Assembly (NCBI RefSeq): GCF_014193375.1
Contig: NZ_JACHZF010000023.1
Location: forward strand, 1 to 56,503
Length of the DNA stretch: 56,503 nt
Source: Halomonas campaniensis
Lineage (GTDB): Bacteria; Pseudomonadota; Gammaproteobacteria; Pseudomonadales; Halomonadaceae
Direction of reading: 5' to 3'
Shown here: positions 15,983-24,180 of the stretch, in pieces
How positions within the stretch are numbered: the first letter of the stretch is position 1
Layout: every line of letters starts with the position of its first letter
Notes under the pieces: generated by a model
What the model saw: only the letters and a program-made list of their open reading frames with translations
What the model was told of the DNA's origin: nothing
Database searches by the model: none
Made by a program: the position numbers and the translations under genes

Positions 15983-17449
15983 TCAGTCGCCCGGCCCACA
16001 CTCCATGCAGCGCTCGGTGATCGCCGGGCCCTGCTGCAGGTTGGCGTTGAGGTCGCGCAGGCCGCCGCGCAGCCCCTCCTCGAGCACCGGGTGGTACCAG
16101 GGCATGGCGAGCATCTCGCTGACGCTGAGCTTCTGCTCCAGGGCCCAGGCCAGCAGGTGGGCCATGTGCTCCACCCGCGGGCCGAACAGCTCGGCGCCCA
16201 GGAACTCACCGGAGCCGTGCTCGCCGTAGAGCCGCATCAGCCCGCGGTTCCGGCGCATCACCACCGCGCGCCCCTGGTCCTCGAAGGAGGCCTCGCCCAC
16301 GGCCAGGCAGTCGCAGCCGCCCAGGCGCTTCTCCAGCTCGGCATGGCCCTCGCCCACGGTGGCCATCTGCGGCTCGGTGAAGACGATGGCCAGCGGCACG
16401 TTGCGCCGCCCGGCGCGCAGCTCGGGGAAGCGCCCGGCGTTGTCGCCGGCGATGCGCCCCTCGCTGTTGGCCTCGTGAAGCAGCGGCAGCGCCTGGTTGG
16501 CGTCGCCGGCGATGAAGATATGACCGGGGTCGTCGCCTTCGCCCAGGCACTGCAGGGTGAAGCGGTTGAAGCGCGGCACGCCCTTGTCGTCCAGCGCGAG
16601 GCCCGCGTTCTCCAGGCCCAGCCGGTCGACGTTGGTGCGCCGGCCGGTGGCGGCCAGCAGATAGTCGAAGCGCTCGGTGAGCGTCTCGCCGCTGTCGCGC
16701 TCGACGAAGGTGATCACCACGGCATCGCCGTCGCGCTCGATGCTCTCCACCTTGGCGTCGGGGTCGACGGAGAACTCCTCGCTGAAGGTGCGATCGGCGT
16801 AGTCCCTCACGACCTCGTCCTGGAAGGGGCCCAGGGCGCCGCCCACGCCGAACATCCGCAGCCGCACGCCCAGCCGGTGCAGCGCCTGGCCGAGCTCCAG
16901 GCCGATCACCCCGGGGCCGAACACCGCCACGGATTCCGGCAGGTCCTCCCACTCGAAGACCGCGTCGTTGGTGACCAGGCGGTCGCCGGCGGCATCGAAC
17001 ATCGAAGGCCAGGTGGGGCGCGAGCCGGTGGCGATGACCACGGCGCGGGCGGTCACTCGCGTGTGCTCCCCAACGATCAGGGTATGCGGGTCCTCGAAGC
17101 GGGCGTGGCCGGTGAGGCGGTCCTCCTCGGGGATGCGCTTCATCGACGTGAAGACCCGGCCCACGAAGCCGTCTCGCTCCTCCCTGACTCGCGCCATCAC
17201 CGCGCGGCCATCCACCTCGACGCCGCTCACACGGATGCCGAAGCCGCCGGCATCGCGGGCCTGGTGGGCCGCCTCGGCGGCGGCGATCAGCAGCTTCGAC
17301 GGCATGCAGCCCACCCGGGCGCAGGTGGTGCCGTACTCGCCTCCCTCGATCAGGACCACGCTGTCGCTGTGCTTGCGGGCGGCGTGCCAGGCGCTCAGGC
17401 CGGCGCTGCCGGCGCCGATGATGGCGATATCGACCTCACGGTGCTGCAT
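15983..17449 (-). CDS. Dihydrolipoamide-dehydrogenase-like pyridine nucleotide-disulfide oxidoreductase
   Basis: 488 residues. FAD motif IIGAGSAGLSAWHAARKH, redox-active pair CARVGCMPSKLL (CxxxxC), ATGSRPTWPS, NAD-binding FGPGVIGLELGQALHRLG and second FAD motif HIFIAGDANQ are all in order. The dimerisation end has WYHPVLEEGLRGGL, the HPxxxE acid-base motif but with VLEE instead of the usual TLSE. It probably oxidises a dithiol with NAD(P). ATG 17449 with GAGGAG upstream is preferred over 17473. No 2-oxoacid dehydrogenase gene adjoins it; the E1-E2 operon at 30315 lacks an E3, so a link is conceivable but not shown. Confidence 0.88.
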   Translation of the reverse strand: MQHREVDIAIIGAGSAGLSAWHAARKHSDSVVLIEGGEYGTTCARVGCMPSKLLIAAAEAAHQARDAGGFGIRVSGVEVDGRAVMARVREERDGFVGRVFTSMKRIPEEDRLTGHARFEDPHTLIVGEHTRVTARAVVIATGSRPTWPSMFDAAGDRLVTNDAVFEWEDLPESVAVFGPGVIGLELGQALHRLGVRLRMFGVGGALGPFQDEVVRDYADRTFSEEFSVDPDAKVESIERDGDAVVITFVERDSGETLTERFDYLLAATGRRTNVDRLGLENAGLALDDKGVPRFNRFTLQCLGEGDDPGHIFIAGDANQALPLLHEANSEGRIAGDNAGRFPELRAGRRNVPLAIVFTEPQMATVGEGHAELEKRLGGCDCLAVGEASFEDQGRAVVMRRNRGLMRLYGEHGSGEFLGAELFGPRVEHMAHLLAWALEQKLSVSEMLAMPWYHPVLEEGLRGGLRDLNANLQQGPAITERCMECGPGD

Positions 17450-17560
17450 CGGGCTCTCCTCGGTGTCATCCATGGTCTCGGTTCATCCACTATGGCACAG
17501 GGTGGGGACGTGTCGCCGAGCCCCGACGGCGGCGTCTTGACGCAGGGCAAGGCCCTGGGG

Positions 17561-18178
17561 TCAGGCGGCCAGGCGCAGGCCGAAGCCGATCAGCAGCGAC
17601 CCGAAGGTCCAGCGCTGCAGCCGCGCCTTCAGGGGGCTGCCGGCGAACCAGCGCTGCAGGGCGGCGCCCAGGGTCGCGTAGCCGGCATCGAACAGCAGGC
17701 CGATGGCCACCAGCAGCGTCCCGAGCAGGGCGAACTGCAGCAGCACGGGCCCGCGGTCGGGATGCACGAACTGGGGCAGCAGCACCGAGCAGAACAGCAG
17801 CGACTTGGGGTTGAGCAGGTTGGTGAGAAGCCCGCGGCGCCAGGCCAGGCGGTGGCTCGCCCTGGGTGGCACCGTTCTGTCCGGGGCCTCCGGGAGCGGT
17901 TCGGTGGGGGCGCGCAGCAGCTGCAGGCCGATCCAGGCCAGGTAGGCGGCACCCGCGTAGCGCACCGCATCGAAGGTCCAGGGGGCGGTGACGAACAGCG
18001 CGGCCAGTCCCAGGGCGGCCAGGGCCACATGCAGGCCACGGGCTACGGCCAGGCCCGCGGCGGTGGCCAGCGCCCGGGAGCGCCCCTGCAGGCTGCCGGT
18101 ATGCAGCACCAGCAGCATGTCGGGGCCGGGCAGCAGGTAGACCGCCGCCAGGGCGACGATGAACAGCCAGAGCTCCAT
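17561..18178 (-). CDS. LysE/RhtB-family amino-acid exporter
   Basis: 205 residues with about six hydrophobic segments. The opening MELWLFIVALAAVYLLPGPDMLLVL carries the PGPDxxxV motif of the RhtB/LeuE branch, and LLTNLLNPKSLLFCSVLLPQFV is the second family signature. It likely exports a neutral amino acid or homoserine lactone-like molecule. It is divergently transcribed from an Lrp/AsnC regulator, a standard exporter-regulator arrangement, which predicts that the regulator controls it in response to its substrate. Confidence 0.9.
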   Translation of the reverse strand: MELWLFIVALAAVYLLPGPDMLLVLHTGSLQGRSRALATAAGLAVARGLHVALAALGLAALFVTAPWTFDAVRYAGAAYLAWIGLQLLRAPTEPLPEAPDRTVPPRASHRLAWRRGLLTNLLNPKSLLFCSVLLPQFVHPDRGPVLLQFALLGTLLVAIGLLFDAGYATLGAALQRWFAGSPLKARLQRWTFGSLLIGFGLRLAA

Positions 18179-18254
18179 GGGGCGCCTCCTGCCGGGGGTG
18201 AAAGTGTGTGAGGGGCAGCGATGCCAGTCTAGCGCCAGGGGGCAGAGCAGGTCC

Positions 18255-18300
18255 TTGCAAGATTGGTCGATATATCGGCTATAGTTGGCACTTGCTGCCA
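18255..18300 (+). promoter_or_regulatory. Divergent promoter and operator region of the Lrp-type regulator
   Basis: TTGCAA (18255-18260) and TATAGT (18280-18285) could be -35 and -10 boxes for the regulator, with a 19-base spacer. The spacer holds the palindrome CGATATATCG (18268-18277). An inverted repeat TGGCA-CTTGC-TGCCA follows at 18286-18300. Such symmetric elements are what an Lrp-family dimer would bind, so autoregulation and exporter control are plausible. Confidence 0.45.
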
Positions 18301-18325
18301 TCCAATGAGTCATGGGTAATAGAAA

Positions 18326-18841
18326 ATGCCAAATCGACGACTGGATGCCATTGACCGCCGAATCCTGGCCGCGCTGCAGCGCGACGCCCGGCTGACCAAC
18401 GTCCAGCTGGCCGAGGAGGTGAGCCTCTCGCCGTCGCCCTGCCTGCGCCGGGTGCGCCAGCTGGAGGCGGCGGGGCTGATCCGCGGCTATCACGCCGAGC
18501 TGGATCGCGGCGGGGTGGGCTTCGGCCTCACGGTGTTCGTCGGCATCAAGGTGGAGCGCCACCACGAGGCCCAGGCCAACGCCTTTCGCGAGGCGGTGGT
18601 CGCCCTGCCGGAGGTGGTTTCCGCCCATCTGGTATCGGGGGAGTCGGACTTCCTGCTGCAGGTGGTGGTGCCGGACCTGGCGGCCTACGAGCGCTTCCTC
18701 ACCGGCACCCTGCTGCGGCTGCCCGGGGTCACCGACATCCGCAGCAACTTTGCCATCCAGACCGTCAAGGCCCACGGGCCGCTGCCCGTGGAGAGGCTGG
18801 CGGAGGCGGGCGGCGAGGTGACGGCCCCGCAGCAGCCGTGA
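18326..18841 (+). CDS. Lrp/AsnC-family transcriptional regulator
   Basis: 171 residues. The helix-turn-helix lies at about 6-55 (LDAIDRRILAALQRDARLTN, VQLAEEVSLSPSPCLRRVRQ, LEAAGLIRGYHAEL), followed by a RAM ligand domain with VVALPEVVSAHLVSGESDFLLQVVV. This is the canonical Lrp layout and length. It probably senses an amino acid and controls the divergent LysE/RhtB exporter. ATG at 18326 has no clear Shine-Dalgarno, only GGGTAATAG. Confidence 0.92.
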   Translation: MPNRRLDAIDRRILAALQRDARLTNVQLAEEVSLSPSPCLRRVRQLEAAGLIRGYHAELDRGGVGFGLTVFVGIKVERHHEAQANAFREAVVALPEVVSAHLVSGESDFLLQVVVPDLAAYERFLTGTLLRLPGVTDIRSNFAIQTVKAHGPLPVERLAEAGGEVTAPQQP

Positions 18842-19057
18842 CCCCCACGCGCTCTCGCCCCCGGCGGCGCGCCAGCCGGCAGTCGGTATCTGCAGCGTGC
18901 CAGTCGGCTTTCTGCTATCCTGCAGGCCTTCCACTCTCCCGCTTCCCCGGCCCATGCCGCCCGGCCTTCGCTGCTCTTCATTGTCGACCCCGGCCGTTAT
19001 CGACCCCGGTTCGCTCGCTGTCGCCGGCGCCCCCTATCTTGTCTGCAGGATGTTCCC

Positions 19058-20461
19058 TTGTCTGATTCCTCCCCCGATGCCGCCTTCGCCACGCTGCCGC
19101 TGGCACCGGAGCTGCTCGACAACCTCGCCTCCCTGGGTTTCGCCGCCATGACGCCGATCCAGGCCGAGAGCCTGCCGGCCATCCTGGCCGGCCGTGACGT
19201 GATCGCCCGGGCGAAGACCGGCTCCGGCAAGACCGCGGCCTTCGGCCTGGGGCTGCTCTCGCGGCTCGAGCTGGCGAGCTTCGCGGTGCAGGGGCTTATC
19301 CTCTGCCCGACCCGGGAGCTGGCCGACCAGGTGGCCGGCGAGCTGCGACGGCTGGCCCGCACCCTGCCCAACGTCAAGGTGCTGACCCTGTGCGGCGGCG
19401 CCCCCTTCGGCCCCCAGCTCGCCTCCCTGGCCCACGGCGCGCATATCGTGGTGGGCACCCCGGGCCGGATCGAGGAGCACCTGCGCAAGGGCTCGCTCGT
19501 CCTGGACGGGCTTGCGACCCTGGTGCTGGACGAAGCGGACCGCATGCTCGACATGGGCTTCCAGGCGAGCCTCGAGGCGATCGTCGCCGAGACCCCGGCG
19601 TCCCGCCAGACGCTGCTGTTCAGCGCCACCTTCTCCGACGCCGTGCGCCCCGTGGCCGCGGCGCTGATGCGCGACCCGGTCACCGTGGAGGTGGCCGAGA
19701 CCCACGACGCCAGCAGCATCCACGAGCGGGTCTACCGGGTCGCCGACGGCGACGAGGCGCGTCTGGAGGGGCTGTGCCGGCTGCTGCTGCACTTCCGCCC
19801 GGCGTCCAGCGTGGTGTTCTGCAACACCAAGCGCGAGACCGACGAGGTGGCCCAGGCGCTGGAGGCGGCGGGCTTCAGCGCCCTGGCGCTGCACGGCGAC
19901 CTGGAGCAGGCCGACCGCGACCGGCTGCTGGTGCTCTTCGCCAACCGCAGCGCCTCCATCCTGGTGGCCACCGATGTGGCGGCCCGGGGGCTCGACATCG
20001 CCGAGCTGGATGCGGTGTTCAACTATCACATCGCCCGGGACCTGGAGGTGCATGTGCACCGGGTCGGGCGCACCGGCCGGGCCGGCAGTGCCGGCATCGC
20101 CTGCACCCTGGTCGGCGAGGGCGAAGCCTACCGTCTGGCGCGGCTGTCCGACTTCCTCGGCGAGCCCCTCGAGGAGGCCACGCTGCCGCCTCGCTCCGTG
20201 CTCTCTCGCGAGCCCCTGGTGCCGCCCATGGCGACCCTGCAGCTCGGCGCCGGCAAGAAGCAGAAGGTGCGTCCCGGCGATATCCTCGGCGCCCTGACCG
20301 GCGAGGCGGGGCTGGCCGGCGACCAGGTGGGAAGAATCAAGGTGCTGGCCAACAGCGCCTTTGTTGCCGTGCGGCGCGAGGTGGCCGACGAGGCCCTGGA
20401 GCGCCTGGTCAACGGCAGAATCAAGGGGCGCAGCGTTCGCGCCCGGCGGGTCGGCCGGTGA
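19058..20461 (+). CDS. dbpA: ATP-dependent RNA helicase DbpA
   Basis: 467 residues starting from TTG at 19058. DEAD-box motifs are all present: Q motif (FAAMTPIQAESLPAILAG), Walker A AKTGSGKT near 53, PTRELADQ, TPGRI, DEAD near 157 (VLDEADRMLDMGF), SAT, then VATDVAARGLDI and HRVGRTGRAG in the second RecA domain. The C-terminal 75 residues (QKVRPGDILGALTGEAGLAG, IKVLANSAFVAVRR) form the DbpA RNA-recognition domain, which binds hairpin 92 of 23S rRNA. It acts in late 50S ribosome assembly. The RIO-kinase gene starts 28 bases after its stop. Confidence 0.93.
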   Translation: MSDSSPDAAFATLPLAPELLDNLASLGFAAMTPIQAESLPAILAGRDVIARAKTGSGKTAAFGLGLLSRLELASFAVQGLILCPTRELADQVAGELRRLARTLPNVKVLTLCGGAPFGPQLASLAHGAHIVVGTPGRIEEHLRKGSLVLDGLATLVLDEADRMLDMGFQASLEAIVAETPASRQTLLFSATFSDAVRPVAAALMRDPVTVEVAETHDASSIHERVYRVADGDEARLEGLCRLLLHFRPASSVVFCNTKRETDEVAQALEAAGFSALALHGDLEQADRDRLLVLFANRSASILVATDVAARGLDIAELDAVFNYHIARDLEVHVHRVGRTGRAGSAGIACTLVGEGEAYRLARLSDFLGEPLEEATLPPRSVLSREPLVPPMATLQLGAGKKQKVRPGDILGALTGEAGLAGDQVGRIKVLANSAFVAVRREVADEALERLVNGRIKGRSVRARRVGR

Positions 20462-20489
20462 GGCGCATCGGCCAATTTCGGGAGAAGAA

Positions 20490-21392
20490 ATGAAGATACC
20501 CAAGCGACTGCAGCCGCTGGTGGACGACGGCCTGATCGAGGCGGTCGAGGGCCAGCTGATGAGCGGCAAGGAGGCCCAGGTCTACGTGGTGCGTTCCCAC
20601 GGCGAGCGGCGCTGCGCCAAGGTCTTCAAGGAGGCCAAGCAGCGCAGCTTCAAGCAGGCCGTGCAGTACCAGGAGGGTCGCCGCGAGCGCAACAGCCGGC
20701 GTTCCCGGGCCATGGCCAAGAAGACCCGCTACGGCCAGAAGGAGCAGGAGCAGGCCTGGCTCAACGCCGAGGTCGATGCCCTCTATCGGCTGGCCGCGGC
20801 GGACGTGCGTGTGCCCAAGCCCTACGGCTTCATCGACGGCGTGCTGCTGATGGAGATGATCTCCGACGCCGAGGGGCTGACCGCCCCGCGCCTGGACGAT
20901 ATCACCCTGAGCGCCGAGCAGGCCCGCGAGTCCTACGCCAAGATCATCCGTGACGTGGTGAAGATGCTGTGTGCCGGCCTGGTGCACGGGGATCTCTCCG
21001 AGTTCAACGTGCTGATGGCCGCCGACGGCCCGGTGATCATCGACCTGCCCCAGGCGGTGGACGCCGCAGGCAACAACAGCGCCGAGTGGATGTTCGAGCG
21101 CGACGTGGACAACATGCGTCGCTACTTCGGCCGCTTCGCCCCGGAGCTCCTGGCCACCGACTACGGCAAGGAGATCTGGGCGCTCTATGAGGCGGGCGAG
21201 CTGCACCCGGAGAGCGAGCTCACCGGCTGCTTCGTCCACGACACCACCCCCGTGGATGTCGACGAGCTGATGACGGTGATCGACGACGTGCGCGACGAGG
21301 AGGCCTATCGCCGGGCGGCCCTCAACCGCGGCGACGAGCCCGGAGTGGAGGAGGCCGCCGAGGAGTGGCGGGAGTCCCAGCGGGAGCGTTGA
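20490..21392 (+). CDS. RIO-type serine protein kinase
   Basis: 300 residues. The N-lobe has the P-loop-like GKEAQVYVVRS and the ATP-binding Lys in RRCAKVFKE. The C-lobe has LVHGDLSEFNVL near residue 165 (catalytic Asp and Asn) and PVIIDLPQAVD (metal-binding Asp, IDLPQ in place of DFG, the RIO hallmark). The flexible loop is unusually basic (RRERNSRRSRAMAKKTRYGQ). RIO kinases act in ribosome maturation in archaea and eukaryotes. Here the gene sits 28 bases behind dbpA with GGAGAAGAA before its ATG, so an operon and a ribosome-related role are likely (inference). Confidence 0.9.
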   Translation: MKIPKRLQPLVDDGLIEAVEGQLMSGKEAQVYVVRSHGERRCAKVFKEAKQRSFKQAVQYQEGRRERNSRRSRAMAKKTRYGQKEQEQAWLNAEVDALYRLAAADVRVPKPYGFIDGVLLMEMISDAEGLTAPRLDDITLSAEQARESYAKIIRDVVKMLCAGLVHGDLSEFNVLMAADGPVIIDLPQAVDAAGNNSAEWMFERDVDNMRRYFGRFAPELLATDYGKEIWALYEAGELHPESELTGCFVHDTTPVDVDELMTVIDDVRDEEAYRRAALNRGDEPGVEEAAEEWRESQRER

Positions 21393-21476
21393 GCCCGGCG
21401 CGGTGGTGACCGGCGGGCAGCGCCCCGGCGGATCTGCCATCATGGCGTCATCGGCCGACCAACGGGGAGCGCATCG

Positions 21477-22223
21477 ATGCGACTGCAACACGCCACCTGG
21501 CAGGAGGTGGAAGCCTACCTGGCACACTCCACGGGCATCATCCTGCCCATCGGCTCCACCGAGCAGCATGGCCCCAACGGCCCGATCGGCACCGATTCGC
21601 TATGCCCCGAGGCGATCGCCTGGGCGCTGGGCGAGCGCCACGGGGTGCTGATCGGCCCGACCCAGGCGATCGGCATGGCGCAGCACCACCTGGCCTTTCC
21701 CGGCAGCCTCACCCTGCGGCCCAGCACCCTGGTCGCGGTGCTGCGCGACACCATCGAGTCGCTCGCCCATCACGGCTTCACCCACGTCTTCTTCCTCAAC
21801 GGTCACGGGGGGAATATCGCCACCGTGAACGCGGCCTTCGCCGAGGTGCTCGCCGAGCGCAGCCTGGGCCGCGAGGCGGCCGGGGAGCTGCACCTGCGGC
21901 TGTTCAACTGGTTCGCCGGCCGCCGCGGCCGCGAACTGGCCGAGTCCCTCTACGGGGAGGCCGAGGGCTCCCACGCCACCGCTTCCGAGGTGTCGCTGGC
22001 CTGGCACGCCGCCCCCCAGACGGTGCGCGACGTGATCCTGTCGCCGCGCCTCGCCCCCACGGGTAGCGCCCAGTGCGATGCCCGCACCTTCCGCCGGCGC
22101 TTCCCGGATGGACGCATGGGCTCCGACCCCTCCCTGGCCAGCGCCGAGCACGGCGCGCGCTTCCTCGAGGCGGGCGTCGAGGACGCCTGGGAGGCCTACC
22201 AGGCGTTCGTCACCGACCGCTGA
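21477..22223 (+). CDS. Creatininase-family amidohydrolase
   Basis: 248 residues. Metal-binding motifs of the creatininase/MftE superfamily are seen in order: LPIGSTEQHGPNGPIGTD (Glu, His, Asp), FFLNGHGGNIATVN (His), and SHATASEVSLAWH (Glu). Members hydrolyse cyclic amides such as creatinine or cleave C-N bonds in cofactor synthesis. No creatine pathway or mycofactocin genes are nearby, so the substrate is unassigned. GGGGAGCGCATCG precedes the start. A hairpin at 22249-22268 follows. Confidence 0.9.
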   Translation: MRLQHATWQEVEAYLAHSTGIILPIGSTEQHGPNGPIGTDSLCPEAIAWALGERHGVLIGPTQAIGMAQHHLAFPGSLTLRPSTLVAVLRDTIESLAHHGFTHVFFLNGHGGNIATVNAAFAEVLAERSLGREAAGELHLRLFNWFAGRRGRELAESLYGEAEGSHATASEVSLAWHAAPQTVRDVILSPRLAPTGSAQCDARTFRRRFPDGRMGSDPSLASAEHGARFLEAGVEDAWEAYQAFVTDR

Positions 22224-22248
22224 GCGCCTGTGCGCTACGCCTACCGGA

Positions 22249-22268
22249 ACCCGCCCATCGGCGGGTTT
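22249..22268 (+). terminator. Hairpin after the creatininase-family gene
   Basis: AACCCGCC (22249-22256) pairs with GGCGGGTT (22261-22268) across a four-base loop, followed by TCTGCT. The U-tract is short, so efficiency is uncertain. It lies 26 bases after the stop codon. Confidence 0.5.
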
Positions 22269-22323
22269 CTGCTATCTTGGCCTGCCATTGCCACGACCGA
22301 GACCCCTGCCCGAGGAGGCCACC

Positions 22324-22515
22324 ATGCCCATCGTCACCATCCAGCAGTTTCCCCGCGACCTGGAGCAGAAGCGCCGGCTGGCGCGCCGCATCACCGAGGC
22401 CTTCGAGGAGGTCTACGGTGCCCGGGCGGAGTCCGTGCAGGTGTTCTTCCACGAGGTGGACGGCGAGCACTGGGCCCGCGGCGGCGAGATGGGGTGCGAC
22501 ATCCCCCGCGACTGA
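22324..22515 (+). CDS. Small tautomerase-family protein (4-oxalocrotonate tautomerase-like)
   Basis: 63 residues. After removal of Met the protein starts with Pro (MPIVTIQQFPRDLEQKRRLA), the catalytic N-terminal proline of the tautomerase superfamily, followed by the beta-alpha-beta unit RRITEAFEEVYGARAESVQVFFHEVDGEHWARGG. Length is typical. It probably isomerises a keto-enol compound as an oligomer; substrate unknown. GAGGAGGCCACC gives a strong ribosome site. Confidence 0.88.
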   Translation: MPIVTIQQFPRDLEQKRRLARRITEAFEEVYGARAESVQVFFHEVDGEHWARGGEMGCDIPRD

Positions 22516-22648
22516 GCAGGACCCGCCTGCCAACCCGGCTGCCCTGGGCTAGGCTGTGAGGCGGGAGCGGGCTGCATCGGCCCGAATGTGCCTACCGGGT
22601 GGTGGATGCCGCCCTGCACGCCATCGCGGAATGGCAAAGGAGAGAACC

Positions 22649-23095
22649 ATGAACACGCGGACCTATACCCTGGCCCTGGCGTTGGGACTGGCCGGCAGCG
22701 CGCTGCTGGCGGCCCCGGCCATGGCGGAGCTGGAGCGCGTCCCGGCCGCCGAGGGCGCCGAGGTCTATCTCATCTCGCCGGAGGATGGCGCCACCCTGTC
22801 GAGCCCGGTGACCGTGCGCATGGGGCTCAAGGGCATGGGCGTGGCGCCGGCGGGGGCCGACCTGCCGGATACCGGCCATCACCACCTGCTGGTGAACATG
22901 CCGCTGGAAGACGTGGACCTGGACGCGCCGCTGCCCTTCACCGACCACACCCGCCACTTCGGCGGCGGCCAGACCGAGGGCACCCTGGAGCTGGAGCCGG
23001 GGGAGTACAGCCTCCAGCTGCTGTTCATGGACTACCGACATGTCAGCTTCGACCCGCCGCTGACCTCCGAGGTCATCACCATCACCGTGGAGTAG
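22649..23095 (+). CDS. DUF4399 exported protein
   Basis: 148 residues. A signal peptide (LALALGLAGSALLAAPAMA) ends near residue 26. The mature part matches DUF4399: VYLISPEDGATLSSPVTVRM, GLKGMGVAPAG, TGHHHLLVN and GEYSLQLLFMDYRHVSFDPPL. The HHH stretch followed by acidic residues could bind a metal. Function is not established for the family. AAAGGAGAG precedes the start. It stands alone in its orientation before the minus-strand transporter. Confidence 0.85.
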   Translation: MNTRTYTLALALGLAGSALLAAPAMAELERVPAAEGAEVYLISPEDGATLSSPVTVRMGLKGMGVAPAGADLPDTGHHHLLVNMPLEDVDLDAPLPFTDHTRHFGGGQTEGTLELEPGEYSLQLLFMDYRHVSFDPPLTSEVITITVE

Positions 23096-23191
23096 CCCGT
23101 CCGGCCGTCAGTCGCCGCGCAGGCAGCTGACGGCCATCTGGGGCGAGTGCCGGCCACGCGACGGATCGGCGACGGGTGAGCGGCAGGGGGC

Positions 23192-24085
23192 TCAGCGCCT
23201 GTCGGCAATTGCGGATGCCGGATGGCGATCCCGCCACAGGCAGGCGAACATCCACAGGAACACCGGCACGTTCATCAGCAGGCCGTAGAGCAGCGGCACC
23301 AGGCCGATGGCCGGCTGCTGCAGCAGCACGAAGGCCACCATCATCGCCACCCCGGCATTCTGCACGCCCACCTCCACGGTGATGGCGCGGACGCTGTCGT
23401 GGGGCAAGCGAAGCCGGCGGGCGACCCCGTGGCCCAGCAGCATGCTCGAGAGGCAGAGCAGCAGCACGGCGAGGGTCTCGAGGCTGACCAGGGACGGCAG
23501 CCGCTCGGCGTGGCTGGCGAAGAGCGCCACCACCACCGCGACCATCGCGGCCCCGGTGAACCCCTTCACCCCCGGCAGCACCACCGTCAGCCAGGGCGCC
23601 GGCAGGGCCTGGCGCAGCAGCATGCCCGCCAGCACCGGCAGCAGGGTGACCATCAGCAGCTGGCCGACGGTCTGCCAGTAGGGCAGCGAGAGGCCACCGC
23701 TGGCGAGATCCAGCAGCGCCAGGTTCCAGCCCATCACCAGCGGCAGAGTGAAGGGCGCCAGCACGGCGGCGATGGCGGTCAGGGTGACCGACAGGGCCAG
23801 GTCGCCCTGCACCAGGTAGCTGAACATGTTGGAGGTGGCCCCGCCCGGCACCAGGGCCACCAGCAGCAGGCCGGCCGCCGCCAGGGGCGGCAGGGGCAGC
23901 AGCAGCACCAGCGCCCAGGCCAGCAGCGGCAGGGCCAGCATCTGCAGGCCGGTGCCGAGCAGCACCCGGCGGGGATGGCGCCAGGTGCGGGCGAAGTCGG
24001 CCCCGGTCAGGCTGAGGCCCATGGCCATCATCACGCTGGCCAGCACCCAGGGCAGGGCCACCTGGGACAACCAGGCTGCGGACAT
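23192..24085 (-). CDS. Bile acid:sodium symporter (BASS) family transporter
   Basis: 297 residues with about nine or ten hydrophobic segments and no signal peptide. Family features include VMMAMGLSLTGADFARTWRHPR in the first helices, VALVPGGATSNMFSYLVQGD (the sodium-site glycine-rich kink) and VEVGVQNAGVAMMVAFVLL (the ExGxQN motif of the second crossover). It likely co-transports an organic anion with sodium, which suits a halophile. The start at 24085 has AAGGAGATAAGG upstream. Substrate is not inferable. Confidence 0.9.
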   Translation of the reverse strand: MSAAWLSQVALPWVLASVMMAMGLSLTGADFARTWRHPRRVLLGTGLQMLALPLLAWALVLLLPLPPLAAAGLLLVALVPGGATSNMFSYLVQGDLALSVTLTAIAAVLAPFTLPLVMGWNLALLDLASGGLSLPYWQTVGQLLMVTLLPVLAGMLLRQALPAPWLTVVLPGVKGFTGAAMVAVVVALFASHAERLPSLVSLETLAVLLLCLSSMLLGHGVARRLRLPHDSVRAITVEVGVQNAGVAMMVAFVLLQQPAIGLVPLLYGLLMNVPVFLWMFACLWRDRHPASAIADRR

Positions 24086-24180
24086 CCTTATCTCCTTGCA
24101 GGCACGGGGGATACGCCACAGAGTATGCCCCATGTCATGCGCCGCGGCGACGGGCGGCGGCGCGCTCAGGGAGGAGGTCG

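Noticed and set aside
16091..18211. 706-residue plus-strand frame opposite the flavoprotein and exporter
   Set aside because: Antisense shadow: repeated HxxQ, GxxAxG composition with no fold, opposite two well-supported genes.
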